This document shows positions 34,993 through 42,913 of a stretch of DNA of 64,000 nt, piece after piece. Within the stretch, counting starts at the first letter, position 1. Every line of letters begins with the position of its first letter. The position numbers and the translations under genes were made by a program. Origin of the DNA: Methanothrix thermoacetophila PT (lineage in GTDB: Archaea; Halobacteriota; Methanosarcinia; Methanotrichales; Methanotrichaceae); the NCBI RefSeq assembly GCF_000014945.1, contig NC_008553.1:992001-1056000 (forward strand), in the 5' to 3' direction. A model generated the notes under the pieces. The model saw only the letters and a program-made list of their open reading frames with translations, had not been told where the DNA came from and did not search any database.

Positions 34993-36246
34993 ATGAGTTT
35001 CAGATCTTTCCTAGAGGATCTCCGCGCGGATGGCGTTCTGGAGGAGACCCATGAGCATGTATCCACGGAGTATGAGCTGGCCATGCGCGCAACCGGAAGG
35101 GGACCGATGCTCTTCCACAATGCGGATGGCCATGTCTGCTGCATAAACATACTCGGGAGCAGGGAGCTTCTCGCCAGGGCCCTGAGGATGGATGCCAGGA
35201 ACCTCGCGCGCGATCTCTCAGCTGTGGGCTTTGATGGCCATGTCAGAGAGGTCGACTCATCTCAGTTCCAGGAAAACATCCTGGAGCCGGATCTGATGCG
35301 ACTTCCGGTGCTGAGGCATTTCAGAGGGGATGGCGGGCGGTACATAACATCAGGCATTGTCGTCTCCAGGCTGGATGACAGGATCAATGCATGCGTTCAC
35401 AGGCTCATGGTTCTCGACAGGAATAGGCTGGCCGCCAGGCTCGTCCCGGGAAGGCACACGCATCAGATGTACTCCAGAGCCATCGAAACCGGGAGGAGGT
35501 TGCCTGTTGCGATCGCCATCGGCGTGGATCCGGTGGTTCTCATAGCTGCTTCAACAAGAGTGCCTGAGAACAAGGAGTTTGAGTATGCATCCGCTCTCAG
35601 AGGGGATGTTGTTGAGGTTGTGACCCTTGAGAATGGCGTCCCGGTTCCGCATGCTGAGATCGTTCTGGAGGGATACCTGACGGAGAAGAGGGCTCCGGAG
35701 GGGCCGTTTGTGGACATCACCGGCACGATGGATATCGTGAGGGAGGAGCCTGTCATAGAGATCACCAGGATCATGATGAGGGATGACGCGATCTATCATG
35801 CACTTCTTCCCGCCGGAGGGGAGCACAGGATGCTGATGGGCGTGCCCTATGAGCCGCTGATATACAGAGAGGCATCAAAGGTCGTGAGGGTCAGGAATGT
35901 GCTTCTGACGGAGGGTGGGTGCACGTACTTCCACGCGGTTGTTCAGATAGAAAAGCAGGAGGAGGAGGATGGTTTGAAGGCCATACAGGCCGCGATGGCC
36001 GCACACGGGAGCCTGAAACATGTGCTTGTTGTCGACACGGACATCGATATCCACGATCCGAGAGAGCTGGAGTACGCGATCGCGACCAGGGTTCGCGGTG
36101 ATCAGGACATTTACATGTATCCGAACGTGAGGGGGAGCACGCTGGATCCGAGATCTGTGGATGGGATGACAACAAAAGTAGGGGTCGATGCGACCGCAAA
36201 GCTCGACAGGCTCTGGAAGTTCAGGCGTGTTGTCAGACCGTGGTGA
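34993..36246 (+). CDS. UbiD family decarboxylase, probable anhydromevalonate phosphate decarboxylase
   Basis: 417 residues of the prenylated-FMN-dependent UbiD family. Recognisable motifs are EFEYASALRGDVVEVV, EGPFVDITGTMDIVREEPV, LLPAGGEHRMLMGVP, YFHAVVQIEKQ, HVLVVDTDIDIHDPRELEYA and KVGVDATAKLDRLWKFRRV. In many archaea a member of this family decarboxylates trans-anhydromevalonate 5-phosphate in the modified mevalonate pathway. With hmgA in the same window that role is likely, but an aromatic acid decarboxylase cannot be excluded. It would need UbiX-made prFMN; no ubiX is here. It is a single gene. Confidence 0.82.
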   Translation: MSFRSFLEDLRADGVLEETHEHVSTEYELAMRATGRGPMLFHNADGHVCCINILGSRELLARALRMDARNLARDLSAVGFDGHVREVDSSQFQENILEPDLMRLPVLRHFRGDGGRYITSGIVVSRLDDRINACVHRLMVLDRNRLAARLVPGRHTHQMYSRAIETGRRLPVAIAIGVDPVVLIAASTRVPENKEFEYASALRGDVVEVVTLENGVPVPHAEIVLEGYLTEKRAPEGPFVDITGTMDIVREEPVIEITRIMMRDDAIYHALLPAGGEHRMLMGVPYEPLIYREASKVVRVRNVLLTEGGCTYFHAVVQIEKQEEEDGLKAIQAAMAAHGSLKHVLVVDTDIDIHDPRELEYAIATRVRGDQDIYMYPNVRGSTLDPRSVDGMTTKVGVDATAKLDRLWKFRRVVRPW

Positions 36247-36315
36247 GATGGGTTTTCGATCCATGCGATCGAGCCGCCAGAAATGCGTGGGATTGATTGA
36301 CAGATGTCGAGATGT

Positions 36316-36352
36316 TCTCCTGGAGATCGGAGTTGCGCCATGCTACCCCCAT
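36316..36352. repeat. Short dispersed repeat, family 3
   Basis: tctcctggagatcggagttg followed by cgccatgctaccccc; close to the copy at 7356-7391 with one base missing. It abuts the stop codon of the MBL-fold gene. Confidence 0.5.
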
Positions 36353-36915
36353 CATGCGAGCTCGGTCTCGCGGCCATCGGGAATCGAGAATGGCATTCCA
36401 TGTCCGGGAACCACGATCCTGGCGATGCCTGCTATTCTGTGCATGCTCCTCATGGCGAGAGCCCTGTCCACATGTATTCTCGGCGGGAGATCCTTGATGT
36501 AGTTGTCAGCGGTCGGCAGGGCATCGCCAGCGATCACGACATTCTCGCTGCACAGAACAGATATGCTGTCCAGAGTGTGACCTGGCGTCTCCATGAGACT
36601 CACCCCCTCCGCCAGAACGCAGCCCTCGCGCAGACCTGTGTGGTATGAGAGCACATCTGCGTTTCGGAAGATATCGTTGCAGCCTGTGTGATCCACATGG
36701 AGATGTGTGTTGACCACGATCTCTATGTCATCAGTCGATACCCCTGCTCTTTTAAGGCCGTCGAAAACCCTCTCCCGCTCATCAGCGGATCCTGTATCCA
36801 CCACCAAAATCCTGTCTGAGATTATCAGAGTCACAGATGAGCTAGCGTAAAGAATGTTTCCTGCAGCATCTCTCACCAGAGAGCCTGGCTTTACGAGCAC
36901 AATTCTCATCTGCAT
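36352..36915 (-). CDS. MBL-fold metallo-hydrolase
   Basis: 187 residues from an ATG at 36915 preceded by GAGGGTG; the frame is open to 36978, but that stretch has no family resemblance. The metallo-beta-lactamase motif HxHxDH is H71, H73, D75 and H76 in NTHLHVDHTGC, followed by ETPGHTLDS, IAGDAL and VPGHGMPF, so all metal ligands are present. The nearest broad group is the glyoxalase II-like/quorum-lactonase-like hydrolases. The substrate is unknown. Confidence 0.85.
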   Translation of the reverse strand: MQMRIVLVKPGSLVRDAAGNILYASSSVTLIISDRILVVDTGSADERERVFDGLKRAGVSTDDIEIVVNTHLHVDHTGCNDIFRNADVLSYHTGLREGCVLAEGVSLMETPGHTLDSISVLCSENVVIAGDALPTADNYIKDLPPRIHVDRALAMRSMHRIAGIARIVVPGHGMPFSIPDGRETELA

Positions 36916-37021
36916 GGCACCCTCTTGTGTCCGAAAGACCCCTGCCGCAAGACCACATGCCACCGGCGGATAAAGCACACTGTGTCACATCAGATCTGCC
37001 AGATCCCTGCCACACCTGCAA

Positions 37022-37366
37022 TCACATCCTTGTTATATCAAAGGCCCTGCTCACCTCTATCTCGCTTCTCCCCATGTACTCGGTGAGATGCCCCCTGACC
37101 TGCACATGATCTCCTGCTGACAGACTCCCTCTGACCTCCTTCGCGACCCTGGAGGGGAGGAATATCTGCATCGGAGTTGAGTCCAGTGTGATTATGAGAT
37201 GGCCGCCGGTGCGGGTCTCCCTGATGCTGACAATCTTTCCGCTCAGAGAGACATCCTCATCGGATCCGGAGATCCCGAATGCCCAGTAAGCGACGGCCAG
37301 CGTGGAGAGGGCCATCAGAAGCAGGACTACAGCTATCTTCTCCTCCCTCTGAAGCCAGATGCCCAC
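37022..37366 (-). CDS. Membrane-anchored OB-fold protein
   Basis: 114 residues if started at the GTG at 37366 (MGIWLQREEKIAVV); the frame extends to an ATG at 37429, but that would overlap the upstream gene by 40 bases. One N-terminal transmembrane helix (IAVVLLLMALSTLAVAYWAF) is followed by an OB-fold domain (LSGKIVSIRETRTGGHLIITL...GDHVQVRGHLTEYMGRSEIEV) of the nucleic-acid-binding/YgiW-like type. It probably faces the outside or pseudoperiplasm. It is co-oriented with the small zinc-ribbon gene 23 bases upstream. Function unknown. Confidence 0.65.
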   Translation of the reverse strand: MGIWLQREEKIAVVLLLMALSTLAVAYWAFGISGSDEDVSLSGKIVSIRETRTGGHLIITLDSTPMQIFLPSRVAKEVRGSLSAGDHVQVRGHLTEYMGRSEIEVSRAFDITRM

Positions 37367-37389
37367 TGCCCCCGCAGCTGTTAATTCTG

Positions 37390-37563
37390 TTACTTCTTGT
37401 TCTCCTTGGGACCGAACCGCTCCTCCCATGCGGCGTTGAGCGCCTCAAGACAGCTCTCGCAAACGCCCTTGTACGCGCCCTCGGGATTCGCAAGTGTGTG
37501 CACCTTGACCTTTATCGGTATCAGAGTCGGCTTTGCCACAGTACAGAGATCACAGTCTGCCAT
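37390..37563 (-). CDS. Small CxxC-CxxC (zinc-ribbon-like) protein, 57 residues
   Basis: 57 residues with an excellent ribosome site (GGAGGAG, 6 bases before the ATG). Four cysteines in two pairs, CDLC at 4-7 and CESC at 35-38, suggest one structural zinc. Between them are short beta-type stretches (TLIPIKVKVHTLAN), and the C-terminus is charged (EERFGPKENKK). Likely cytoplasmic and translated together with the OB-fold gene. I do not recognise a named family. Confidence 0.7.
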   Translation of the reverse strand: MADCDLCTVAKPTLIPIKVKVHTLANPEGAYKGVCESCLEALNAAWEERFGPKENKK

Positions 37564-37720
37564 AGAGAACTCCTCCTGCTAGACCTGCTGGCGCTAATAC
37601 AAATTTAAGCTTTCTCTCGCTGCGCACTATCTCACAAACACCGCCTGGCCGGAGACACATGCTCTATTCATCTCTCCGCCCTACCTGTGGTGTGGGATGC
37701 GGAGGGGAGAATCCGTGTGC

Positions 37721-38113
37721 TCACCTCGCCACATCACTCCCCATCACCTTTACGCCAACACGCCTGCGCCTCGGCCCGTCCAGCTCCACAAAGAGTATCC
37801 TCTGCCAAGTCCCCAGGAGAGGTATGCCTTTTTCCACAGGAACGACGACGCTGTTGCCCAGGAGCGACGCCTGGAGGTGAGCTGGGCCGTTTTCACCATG
37901 CCTGTACCCCACACCCGGCACGATCTCTCTTATTTTATCGATGATATCAATTAAAAGACCGCTCTCCGCCTCGTTCACGATCAGAGCTGTAGTGGTGTGA
38001 AGTGTGTACACGAGACAGATGCCGTCAATCACACCGCTATCCCTGACAGCTCTCTGGACCTGTGGGGTGATATCCACTATCTCACAGCCTCTGTTGGTCG
38101 ATAGCTCTATCAT
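37721..38113 (-). CDS. YjbQ / UPF0047 family protein
   Basis: 130 residues. Family motifs are intact: YTLHTTTALIVNEAESGLL (35-54), GENGPAHLQASLLGNSVVVPV (73-93) and LGTWQRILFVELDGPRRRRV. The conserved His residues form a metal-like pocket. A bacterial member has weak thiamine phosphate synthase activity, but the physiological role is unknown. The upstream region to 38339 is empty. Confidence 0.92.
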   Translation of the reverse strand: MIELSTNRGCEIVDITPQVQRAVRDSGVIDGICLVYTLHTTTALIVNEAESGLLIDIIDKIREIVPGVGYRHGENGPAHLQASLLGNSVVVPVEKGIPLLGTWQRILFVELDGPRRRRVGVKVMGSDVAR

Positions 38114-38555
38114 ATGATCTGAATCTCCGTCTCGGATTTAAGAACATACTGCTGCACTCCAGGATGCTGATATGATTAATTGTTGCATCAGGTTGTGTGT
38201 CAGAATTACAGAAAAACGCTCATGACGCAAGGTCATCTATATGGATGAAATGGTCTGCGTTCATGCTATTTCGTAGCAAATGATCATACCAATCAGGAAA
38301 TTATTAGCTTATACGAGGTTTGCACATGCGAGGGTGAACATGAGCTTCCCGCCGGAGCATTACGAGCCGATCTACGACAGGGGCGCCAGGATCTACAGAT
38401 TTCGCTGAGGGCCTCTTCTGATACATCGATGCCCTCTCCATGCTCCTCTGAAATCCCGCATCTTCGGGTATCTGGCTGGGGGGATACGTGGCGCATTTCA
38501 AGAGCAAAACATCGAAACTTTGATATGTTTTAAAAATAGGCAACAATCGAGCAGG
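38114..38555. other. Intergenic region ahead of the polysaccharide genes
   Basis: About 440 bases. The only candidate gene is a 22-codon frame at 38340-38408. A TATA-like ttttaaaaata at 38526-38536 lies about 20-25 bases before the glycosyltransferase ATG. No repeats of the three families are seen here. Confidence 0.5.
38340..38408 (+). CDS. Possible 22-residue small protein
   Basis: Reads MSFPPEHYEPIYDRG then ARIYRFR and stop. It has a plausible ribosome site (GAGGGTGA just upstream) and a TATA-like stretch about 27 bases before the ATG. It could be a real microprotein or the start of a gene truncated by deletion. No family is recognised. Confidence 0.3.
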   Translation: MSFPPEHYEPIYDRGARIYRFR

Positions 38556-39539
38556 ATGGAGGAAGTGCTTTACATCAGCGTTCCTGTCAGCGTTGCAGCG
38601 ACATGGATAGCGACGTGGAAGTGGATCCGCAAGGCTCCAGAGGTCGGTCTTCTGGGATGGGACATGCACAAGCCCGGGCGGCCGAAGGTGCCGGAGATGG
38701 GCGGCGTGCCTCTTGTGTTTGGCTTTGTGCTCGGGGTTCTTGTCTACATCGGAATCGAGACGTTTTACCTGAACTCATACAGATACACGCCGATACTGGC
38801 GGCACTGTGCACGGTTTTGATGGCGTGCATCATAGGGATCATGGACGACATCCTGGGATGGAAGGCGGGCTTGAGGCAGTGGCAGAAACCGATGTTCATG
38901 CTTTTCGCAGCGATGCCGATGATGGTTATCAATGCAGGCCATACAACGATGAGCCTTCCCCTGATCGGGCGGGTCGACTGGGGGATACTGTATCCTCTCG
39001 TGATCATCCCGATAGGGGTTGTGGGAGCCTCGAACGCCTTCAACATGGTCGCTGGATACAACGGCCTTGAGGCCGGGATGGGTGTGATTATATTCGCGGC
39101 TCTTGGCTATGCTGGTCTTGTCATGGGGAAGACGAGCGCAGCTGCCCTGTCCATCATAATGCTCGGCTCGCTGCTCGCCTTCCTGTACTTCAACCGGTAT
39201 CCTGCCAGGGTATTCCCAGGGGACACGATGACCTACTCCGTGGGAGCTCTGGCTGCTTGCGTGGCGATACTGGGGGATATTGAGAAGATAGCTGTGACAC
39301 TGTTCATACCGTATGCGATCGATTTCTTCATGCAGGCCAGAGGGAGATTTGGAAAGGAGGCGTTCGCAAATCTGGGAGATGATGGCAGCCTATCTCAGAG
39401 CGGTATCTACCACCTCACCCATCTGGCGATCGCTCTGCTCAGGCGCCTGAAGGGGAGGGTCTACGAGAGGGATGTTGTGCTGTTCATGTGGGGCGTGGAG
39501 GCTGTGGTGGCGATGCTGAGCATTTATGCGTACCTCTGA
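38556..39539 (+). CDS. GlcNAc-1-phosphate transferase-like (GPT/WecA/MraY family) membrane protein
   Basis: 327 residues and about ten hydrophobic segments. Family motifs are GIMDDILGWKAGLRQWQKP (DDxxx substrate/Mg site), SNAFNMVAGYNGLEAGMG and RVFPGDTMTYSVGA. KPGRPKVPEMGGVPLVFGF at the N-terminus is the family's first cytoplasmic motif. It should transfer a sugar-1-phosphate from UDP-sugar to dolichyl phosphate, starting N-glycan or surface-polymer assembly. The ATG at 38556 (MEEVLYISV) suits the TATA element; the upstream TTG frame overlaps that element. A Wzz-like gene follows after 11 bases. Confidence 0.88.
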   Translation: MEEVLYISVPVSVAATWIATWKWIRKAPEVGLLGWDMHKPGRPKVPEMGGVPLVFGFVLGVLVYIGIETFYLNSYRYTPILAALCTVLMACIIGIMDDILGWKAGLRQWQKPMFMLFAAMPMMVINAGHTTMSLPLIGRVDWGILYPLVIIPIGVVGASNAFNMVAGYNGLEAGMGVIIFAALGYAGLVMGKTSAAALSIIMLGSLLAFLYFNRYPARVFPGDTMTYSVGALAACVAILGDIEKIAVTLFIPYAIDFFMQARGRFGKEAFANLGDDGSLSQSGIYHLTHLAIALLRRLKGRVYERDVVLFMWGVEAVVAMLSIYAYL

Positions 39540-39550
39540 TGGTGGTCTGA

Positions 39551-40393
39551 ATGGATGAGAGAATGGATGACGAGATAGATCTGCGTGACATAATCCGTGT
39601 GCTGTGGGAGAACAGGTTCCTGGTAGTGGGCATTTTCCTGATCGCGGTGGTGGCTGCAGGCGCGGTGAGCATCATGATGCCATCGGTCTACAGGGCATCG
39701 TGCCTCGTCGCTCTCGGGAACTTCGGGGATCCGGTATACACGATTCAGTCTGGGGCATCTGAGATCCTGACGAGTGATGCGTTTGTTCTCGACCTTCTCT
39801 CCCGGCTCAACCTCAGCCTCTCTCCTGGCGAGCTCGCCGAATTTAAGGATAGGATGAGGATTGAGCCTGTTAAGGGTTCAGACCGCCTACTCAGCATCTC
39901 CATGGAGACCACGGATCCAGAAGAGGGGAAGCGGATCCTGCGGGAGATGGTCAGCTTATTCGAAGACAGGAGCAACCAGAGCTACACTGAGCAGAGGGGT
40001 CTCCTGCTGGAGCAGCTCTCAGCCACCAACCAGCTTCTGGATTCTGTGGAGGAAAGCATCAACCAGACTCACCAGGCGATGAAGGAGATTGAGGGCGCCA
40101 CGGGCGTATCTTCGCTGGAGAAGAGCATGTTGCTCTCATACAAGCTGGATTACCTGCAGAATGCAGAGTCTCAGCGTCTGGGCCTTATGGATCGTTACAT
40201 GAATCTACATAAGCAGCTCATCCTCATGAAGTCCCTGGAGATAGTCGAGGCGCCTGCGGTGCCACTCCAGCCGGTGAAGCCCAGGAGAATGCTGATCGTC
40301 GGGGTCGCAGGCATGCTCGGGCTGATGCTCGGCGTATTCGCAGCATTCCTGAGGGTGGCTCTCAGAAGAGAGGAGCAGCGCACAGGAGAGTAA
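39551..40393 (+). CDS. Wzz-like polysaccharide chain-length determinant
   Basis: 280 residues with the Wzz layout: N-terminal cytoplasmic stub DEIDLRDIIRVLWENRF, helix 1 at about 25-47, a long extracytoplasmic helical region (about 85-235) and helix 2 at about 246-268 preceded by APAVPLQPVKPRR, the Pro-rich family motif. No kinase domain. Members set polymer length with a Wzy polymerase; such a gene is at 56.3 kb. The tail of this gene is duplicated about 75 bases downstream. Confidence 0.85.
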   Translation: MDERMDDEIDLRDIIRVLWENRFLVVGIFLIAVVAAGAVSIMMPSVYRASCLVALGNFGDPVYTIQSGASEILTSDAFVLDLLSRLNLSLSPGELAEFKDRMRIEPVKGSDRLLSISMETTDPEEGKRILREMVSLFEDRSNQSYTEQRGLLLEQLSATNQLLDSVEESINQTHQAMKEIEGATGVSSLEKSMLLSYKLDYLQNAESQRLGLMDRYMNLHKQLILMKSLEIVEAPAVPLQPVKPRRMLIVGVAGMLGLMLGVFAAFLRVALRREEQRTGE

Positions 40394-40484
40394 CAGAGGG
40401 TGTCGCATGCCTCCTCGATCCTCGGCGCCAGCAGATAGCTGACATGGGAGCAGCGCACATGAGAATTACAGAAGGTGTCGCATG
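40372..40484. repeat. Direct repeat pair at the 3' end of the Wzz gene
   Basis: ggagcagcgcaca...gtgtcgcatg at 40372-40409 recurs at 40447-40484 with a few mismatches (75-base spacing). The first copy contains the Wzz stop codon. It resembles the gene-tail duplication at the HARP gene. Confidence 0.75.
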
Positions 40485-40613
40485 TGGTGGGTGCGCTTCT
40501 GCAGGGAGATCGATGAGCTCTACGAGTTCGCCTTCCGGACCGCTCAGGCGTACGAGGACTTCAAGCACATATACCGTGAGTACCTGGAGGAGGCCGCGCG
40601 TGCTGGACCGTGA
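40482..40613 (+). pseudogene. Relic of an MntA-type nucleotidyltransferase (antitoxin)
   Basis: Only a 43-codon C-terminal piece is left: REIDELYEFAFRTAQAYEDF followed by KHIYREYLEEAA. The catalytic N-terminal half is missing. It overlaps the HepT relic that follows, as in intact MntA-HepT pairs. Assignment rests on that gene order and the C-terminal pattern. Confidence 0.5.
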
Positions 40614-41016
40614 GCGGGTACTCGCGAAGATCGATGAGCTTGAGGGATATCCGGGCGAGATGCGAGAGATCGCGCCTGCAAGCTTCGAGGATTGTATGAG
40701 GATCGGGAAAAGGAGAGCATGTGAGCGTCTTCTCCAGATCTCGATCGAGACTATTCTATATAGCTCATTCTGGTTGCATGCCTCAGGCTGGGACTGGCAG
40801 CAGATGAGGACCTGTTTGAAAAGCTCGCAAGTTCTGGGGTTCTCTCCAGAGAGGTGGTGGAGAGAGCGAAGCGGATGAAGGGATTCCGCAACATACTGGT
40901 TCGCAGATACAGGTACGTGGATGATCGTCTATGAGATGGTGACTGGGCATCTCGACGACTTTGACACCTTCAGAAAGGAGGTGCTGAATGTGCTCGCTGA
41001 CGAGCGGTGTGGCTGA
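40600..41016 (+). pseudogene. Frameshifted HepT (HEPN, DUF86) toxin gene
   Basis: Starts LDRERVLAKIDELEGYPGEM, a clear HepT N-terminus, and is readable to about 40740. It then breaks frame; a later frame continues DLFEKLASSGVLSREVVERA, and a third gives YEMVTGHLDDF...LADERCG. The HEPN ribonuclease motif RNxxVH reads RNILVRR, so the catalytic His is lost. With at least two frameshifts, an internal stop and no active site, this is a dead toxin gene. Confidence 0.75.
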
Positions 41017-41288
41017 GCAGAAGCCGTAAGGCTCAGCCTGAGCTGTGGCTTTGCAGAACCTCCTGAGGCAGGGAGAAAACCGTTCAGAGATTGGAGGGAG
41101 CCTACCCCAGCAGGACTGATATTTTTGTCCGGGATATTTTCTTAGAGTGCGGGAGAGTTCGCTGGCTGTTCACAGGTTGAAGGTGCCAGCATAACTTTCC
41201 GGCATTCTTGCTCTAAGCCCAGGGAATCGTCCTGCTCTTCGGGCGTCTTCCGGAACACATTAATAGGATCTATGAAGTGATAATCACG

Positions 41289-41852
41289 ATGAAGGTAAGG
41301 GCGCTGATACGGGGCCAGAGGGTTCACGGAGTGGGTTACCGCAACCATCTTTTTTCCGAGGCCGACAGCCTGTGCATGGATGGTTTCTCCGCGCGGAATC
41401 TCAGGGAGAATGGTCTCCAGCTTGTGGAGGTCCTCTTCGAGGGAGATGATAGGCAGGTCTCGTCCTTCATGGCATTCATCAGATCCAGCTGGCCGAAGGC
41501 TGCTGAAGTCTCAGAGATATCCTTCGAGGAGTACGATGGTCGTGTCGAGAAGCTCACCAGATTCGCCATAAGGTTTCAGGCCATCCAGCTGTCCAAGGGC
41601 GTCGAGTCAATCCTGAGAATAGAAGCAAAACAGGATCAGATGCTCGAGAAGCAGGATCGAATGCTTGAAAAGCAGGATCAAATGCTTGGGAAACAGGATC
41701 TCATGCTCGAGAAGCAGGACGAGACTGTGGAGGAGTTCAGGGGAGTGAGGTCTGATCTCAAGGAGCACATGGAGAAGAGGTTCGCCAGGATCGAGGGAGA
41801 GATCGCTGAGATCAAGAGGGTGATAAGGGAGCTCGGGGGCAGCTGCGTCTGA
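41289..41852 (+). CDS. Acylphosphatase-like domain with coiled-coil heptad repeats, divergent member
   Basis: 187 residues from ATG 41289 (a GTG four codons upstream is possible). The N-terminal domain has an acylphosphatase pattern, RGQRVHGVGYRNHLF, keeping the catalytic-type Arg, and ARNLREN in the region of the catalytic Asn. Residues about 118-145 are four 7-residue repeats (MLEKQDR, MLEKQDQ, MLGKQDL, MLEKQDE). Then follow EEFRGVRSDLKEHMEKRFAR and the ending GGSCV. It is the outlying member of a five-gene family and about 400 bases from the next copy. There is no signal peptide or membrane helix. Function unknown; oligomerisation through the coiled coil is likely. Confidence 0.75.
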   Translation: MKVRALIRGQRVHGVGYRNHLFSEADSLCMDGFSARNLRENGLQLVEVLFEGDDRQVSSFMAFIRSSWPKAAEVSEISFEEYDGRVEKLTRFAIRFQAIQLSKGVESILRIEAKQDQMLEKQDRMLEKQDQMLGKQDLMLEKQDETVEEFRGVRSDLKEHMEKRFARIEGEIAEIKRVIRELGGSCV

Positions 41853-41896
41853 GCGCGATGCTTGTACCATCTGTCTGAATCGGCACACCAGATAGG

Positions 41897-42162
41897 ATGG
41901 TGGAAAGGGATGCTTACAGCGATCTGGTCTTCTGGGAAGATTTGGATCCGGACGCAGAGGAGGGAGACCTTCAGGCCCTGAAGGAGATGATCGAGCGCTG
42001 TTCCTCTGTGCTTCGAAGAGGAGCTGGACTTTGTGGAGTTTTTTCTGGAAAAGAATGCAAAGGGGGCCAGAGCGGAAGCCCGGGATCGACTGGGGCGGGG
42101 CGCTCAGGGATCTTCGTGATCGTTATACTTCGTTGAAGCTTCAGCACGAGACTGCACGATAA
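41897..42162 (+). pseudogene. Frameshifted antitoxin-like (DUF2281/VapB-type) relic
   Basis: One frame gives ELDFVEFFLEKNAKGARAEA and another gives KPGIDWGGALRDLRDRYTSL...HETAR before the stop at 42160. Together they resemble the C-terminal half of DUF2281-type antitoxins (DFVEFLLEK...WGGALRDLRDxYTSVELQ). At least one frameshift separates the parts. The preceding MVERDAYSDLVFWEDLDPDA segment is not recognised. Confidence 0.5.
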
Positions 42163-42218
42163 AGGAGCTTACGGACTGAGCGCGCTTCATGGAGCTTGCT
42201 CAGACGCCTCAGGTCAGC

Positions 42219-42227
42219 TATTTGTAT
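42219..42227 (+). promoter_or_regulatory. TATA-like element of the tandem acylphosphatase-like genes
   Basis: ctatttgta here and ttatttgta at 42878-42886, 43622-43630 and 44324-44332. Each lies about 28-32 bases before its gene's ATG, in a conserved 45-60 base spacer. Each copy appears to have its own promoter. Confidence 0.45.
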
Positions 42228-42253
42228 GAAGAGCTAGAATATGTGTGATAGAT

Positions 42254-42859
42254 ATGCGTCGTGTTGAGATCATCGCTAAGGGGGACGTCCAGAGGGTCGG
42301 CTACCGGGATGCTGTCCAGAACATCGCCAGAAGGCTCGGCGTTTCCGGCATCGTCCAGAACGTGGAACCATATGATGTGAGGATCGTCGCCGAGGGGGAG
42401 GAGGATGCCCTGAAGGAGTTCCTGAGGGCTATAAACATCCAGGAGAGGCCGATCAGGGTTGAGGAGCTTGAAGTGAGATGGGCGGATGCGACAGGTGAGT
42501 TCCAGTACTTCAGGATCCTGAGAGGCGACTGGCAGGAGGAGCTCGGCGAGAGGTTCGATGTCGCGATAAGGTATCTCCAGAGAAGCATCGAGCTGGGCGA
42601 GCAGAACCTTGCTGTGGGCAGGGAGAACCTGTCCATTGGAAGGATGATGCTCGAGAAACAGGATCAGATGCTCGAGAAACAGGATCAGATGCTCGAGAAA
42701 CAAGATGCGATGCTGGAGAAGCAGGACGAGACGATCGAGGAGCTTCGAGGGGTGAGATCCGATCTCCGTGAGCACATGGACAAACGGTTCGCCCGCATTG
42801 AGAATGAGATTGCGGAGATCAAGAGGGCGATAAGGGAGCTCGGGGGCAGCTGCATCTGA
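42254..42859 (+). CDS. Acylphosphatase-like/coiled-coil protein, tandem copy A
   Basis: 201 residues. The acylphosphatase domain is about 1-85: GDVQRVGYR keeps R18 at the catalytic position and N36 lies in GIVQNVEPYDVRI. The usual GxVQGVxFR loop has R14 where a Gly is normal. Residues 92-130 are helical (FDVAIRYLQRSIELGEQN). Then come four heptads (MLEKQDQ twice, MLEKQDA, MLEKQDE; DNA 42647-42730) and a second coiled coil, EELRGVRSDLREHMDKRFAR...EIAEIKRAIREL, ending GGSCI. No membrane or signal sequence. Near-identical to the three following genes. Function unknown. Confidence 0.8.
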   Translation: MRRVEIIAKGDVQRVGYRDAVQNIARRLGVSGIVQNVEPYDVRIVAEGEEDALKEFLRAINIQERPIRVEELEVRWADATGEFQYFRILRGDWQEELGERFDVAIRYLQRSIELGEQNLAVGRENLSIGRMMLEKQDQMLEKQDQMLEKQDAMLEKQDETIEELRGVRSDLREHMDKRFARIENEIAEIKRAIRELGGSCI

Positions 42860-42913
42860 CCTGCCCAGTGCGATCAGTTATTTGTATGAACAGCGACAAG
42901 ATGCGTGACTGAT

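Larger units (their letters stand above)
41853..42253. other. Gap with toxin-antitoxin debris between acylphosphatase-like genes
   Basis: Contains the antitoxin-like relic (41897-42162) and, at 42219-42227, the TATA-like ctatttgta of the next gene. Nothing else is supported. Confidence 0.5.
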
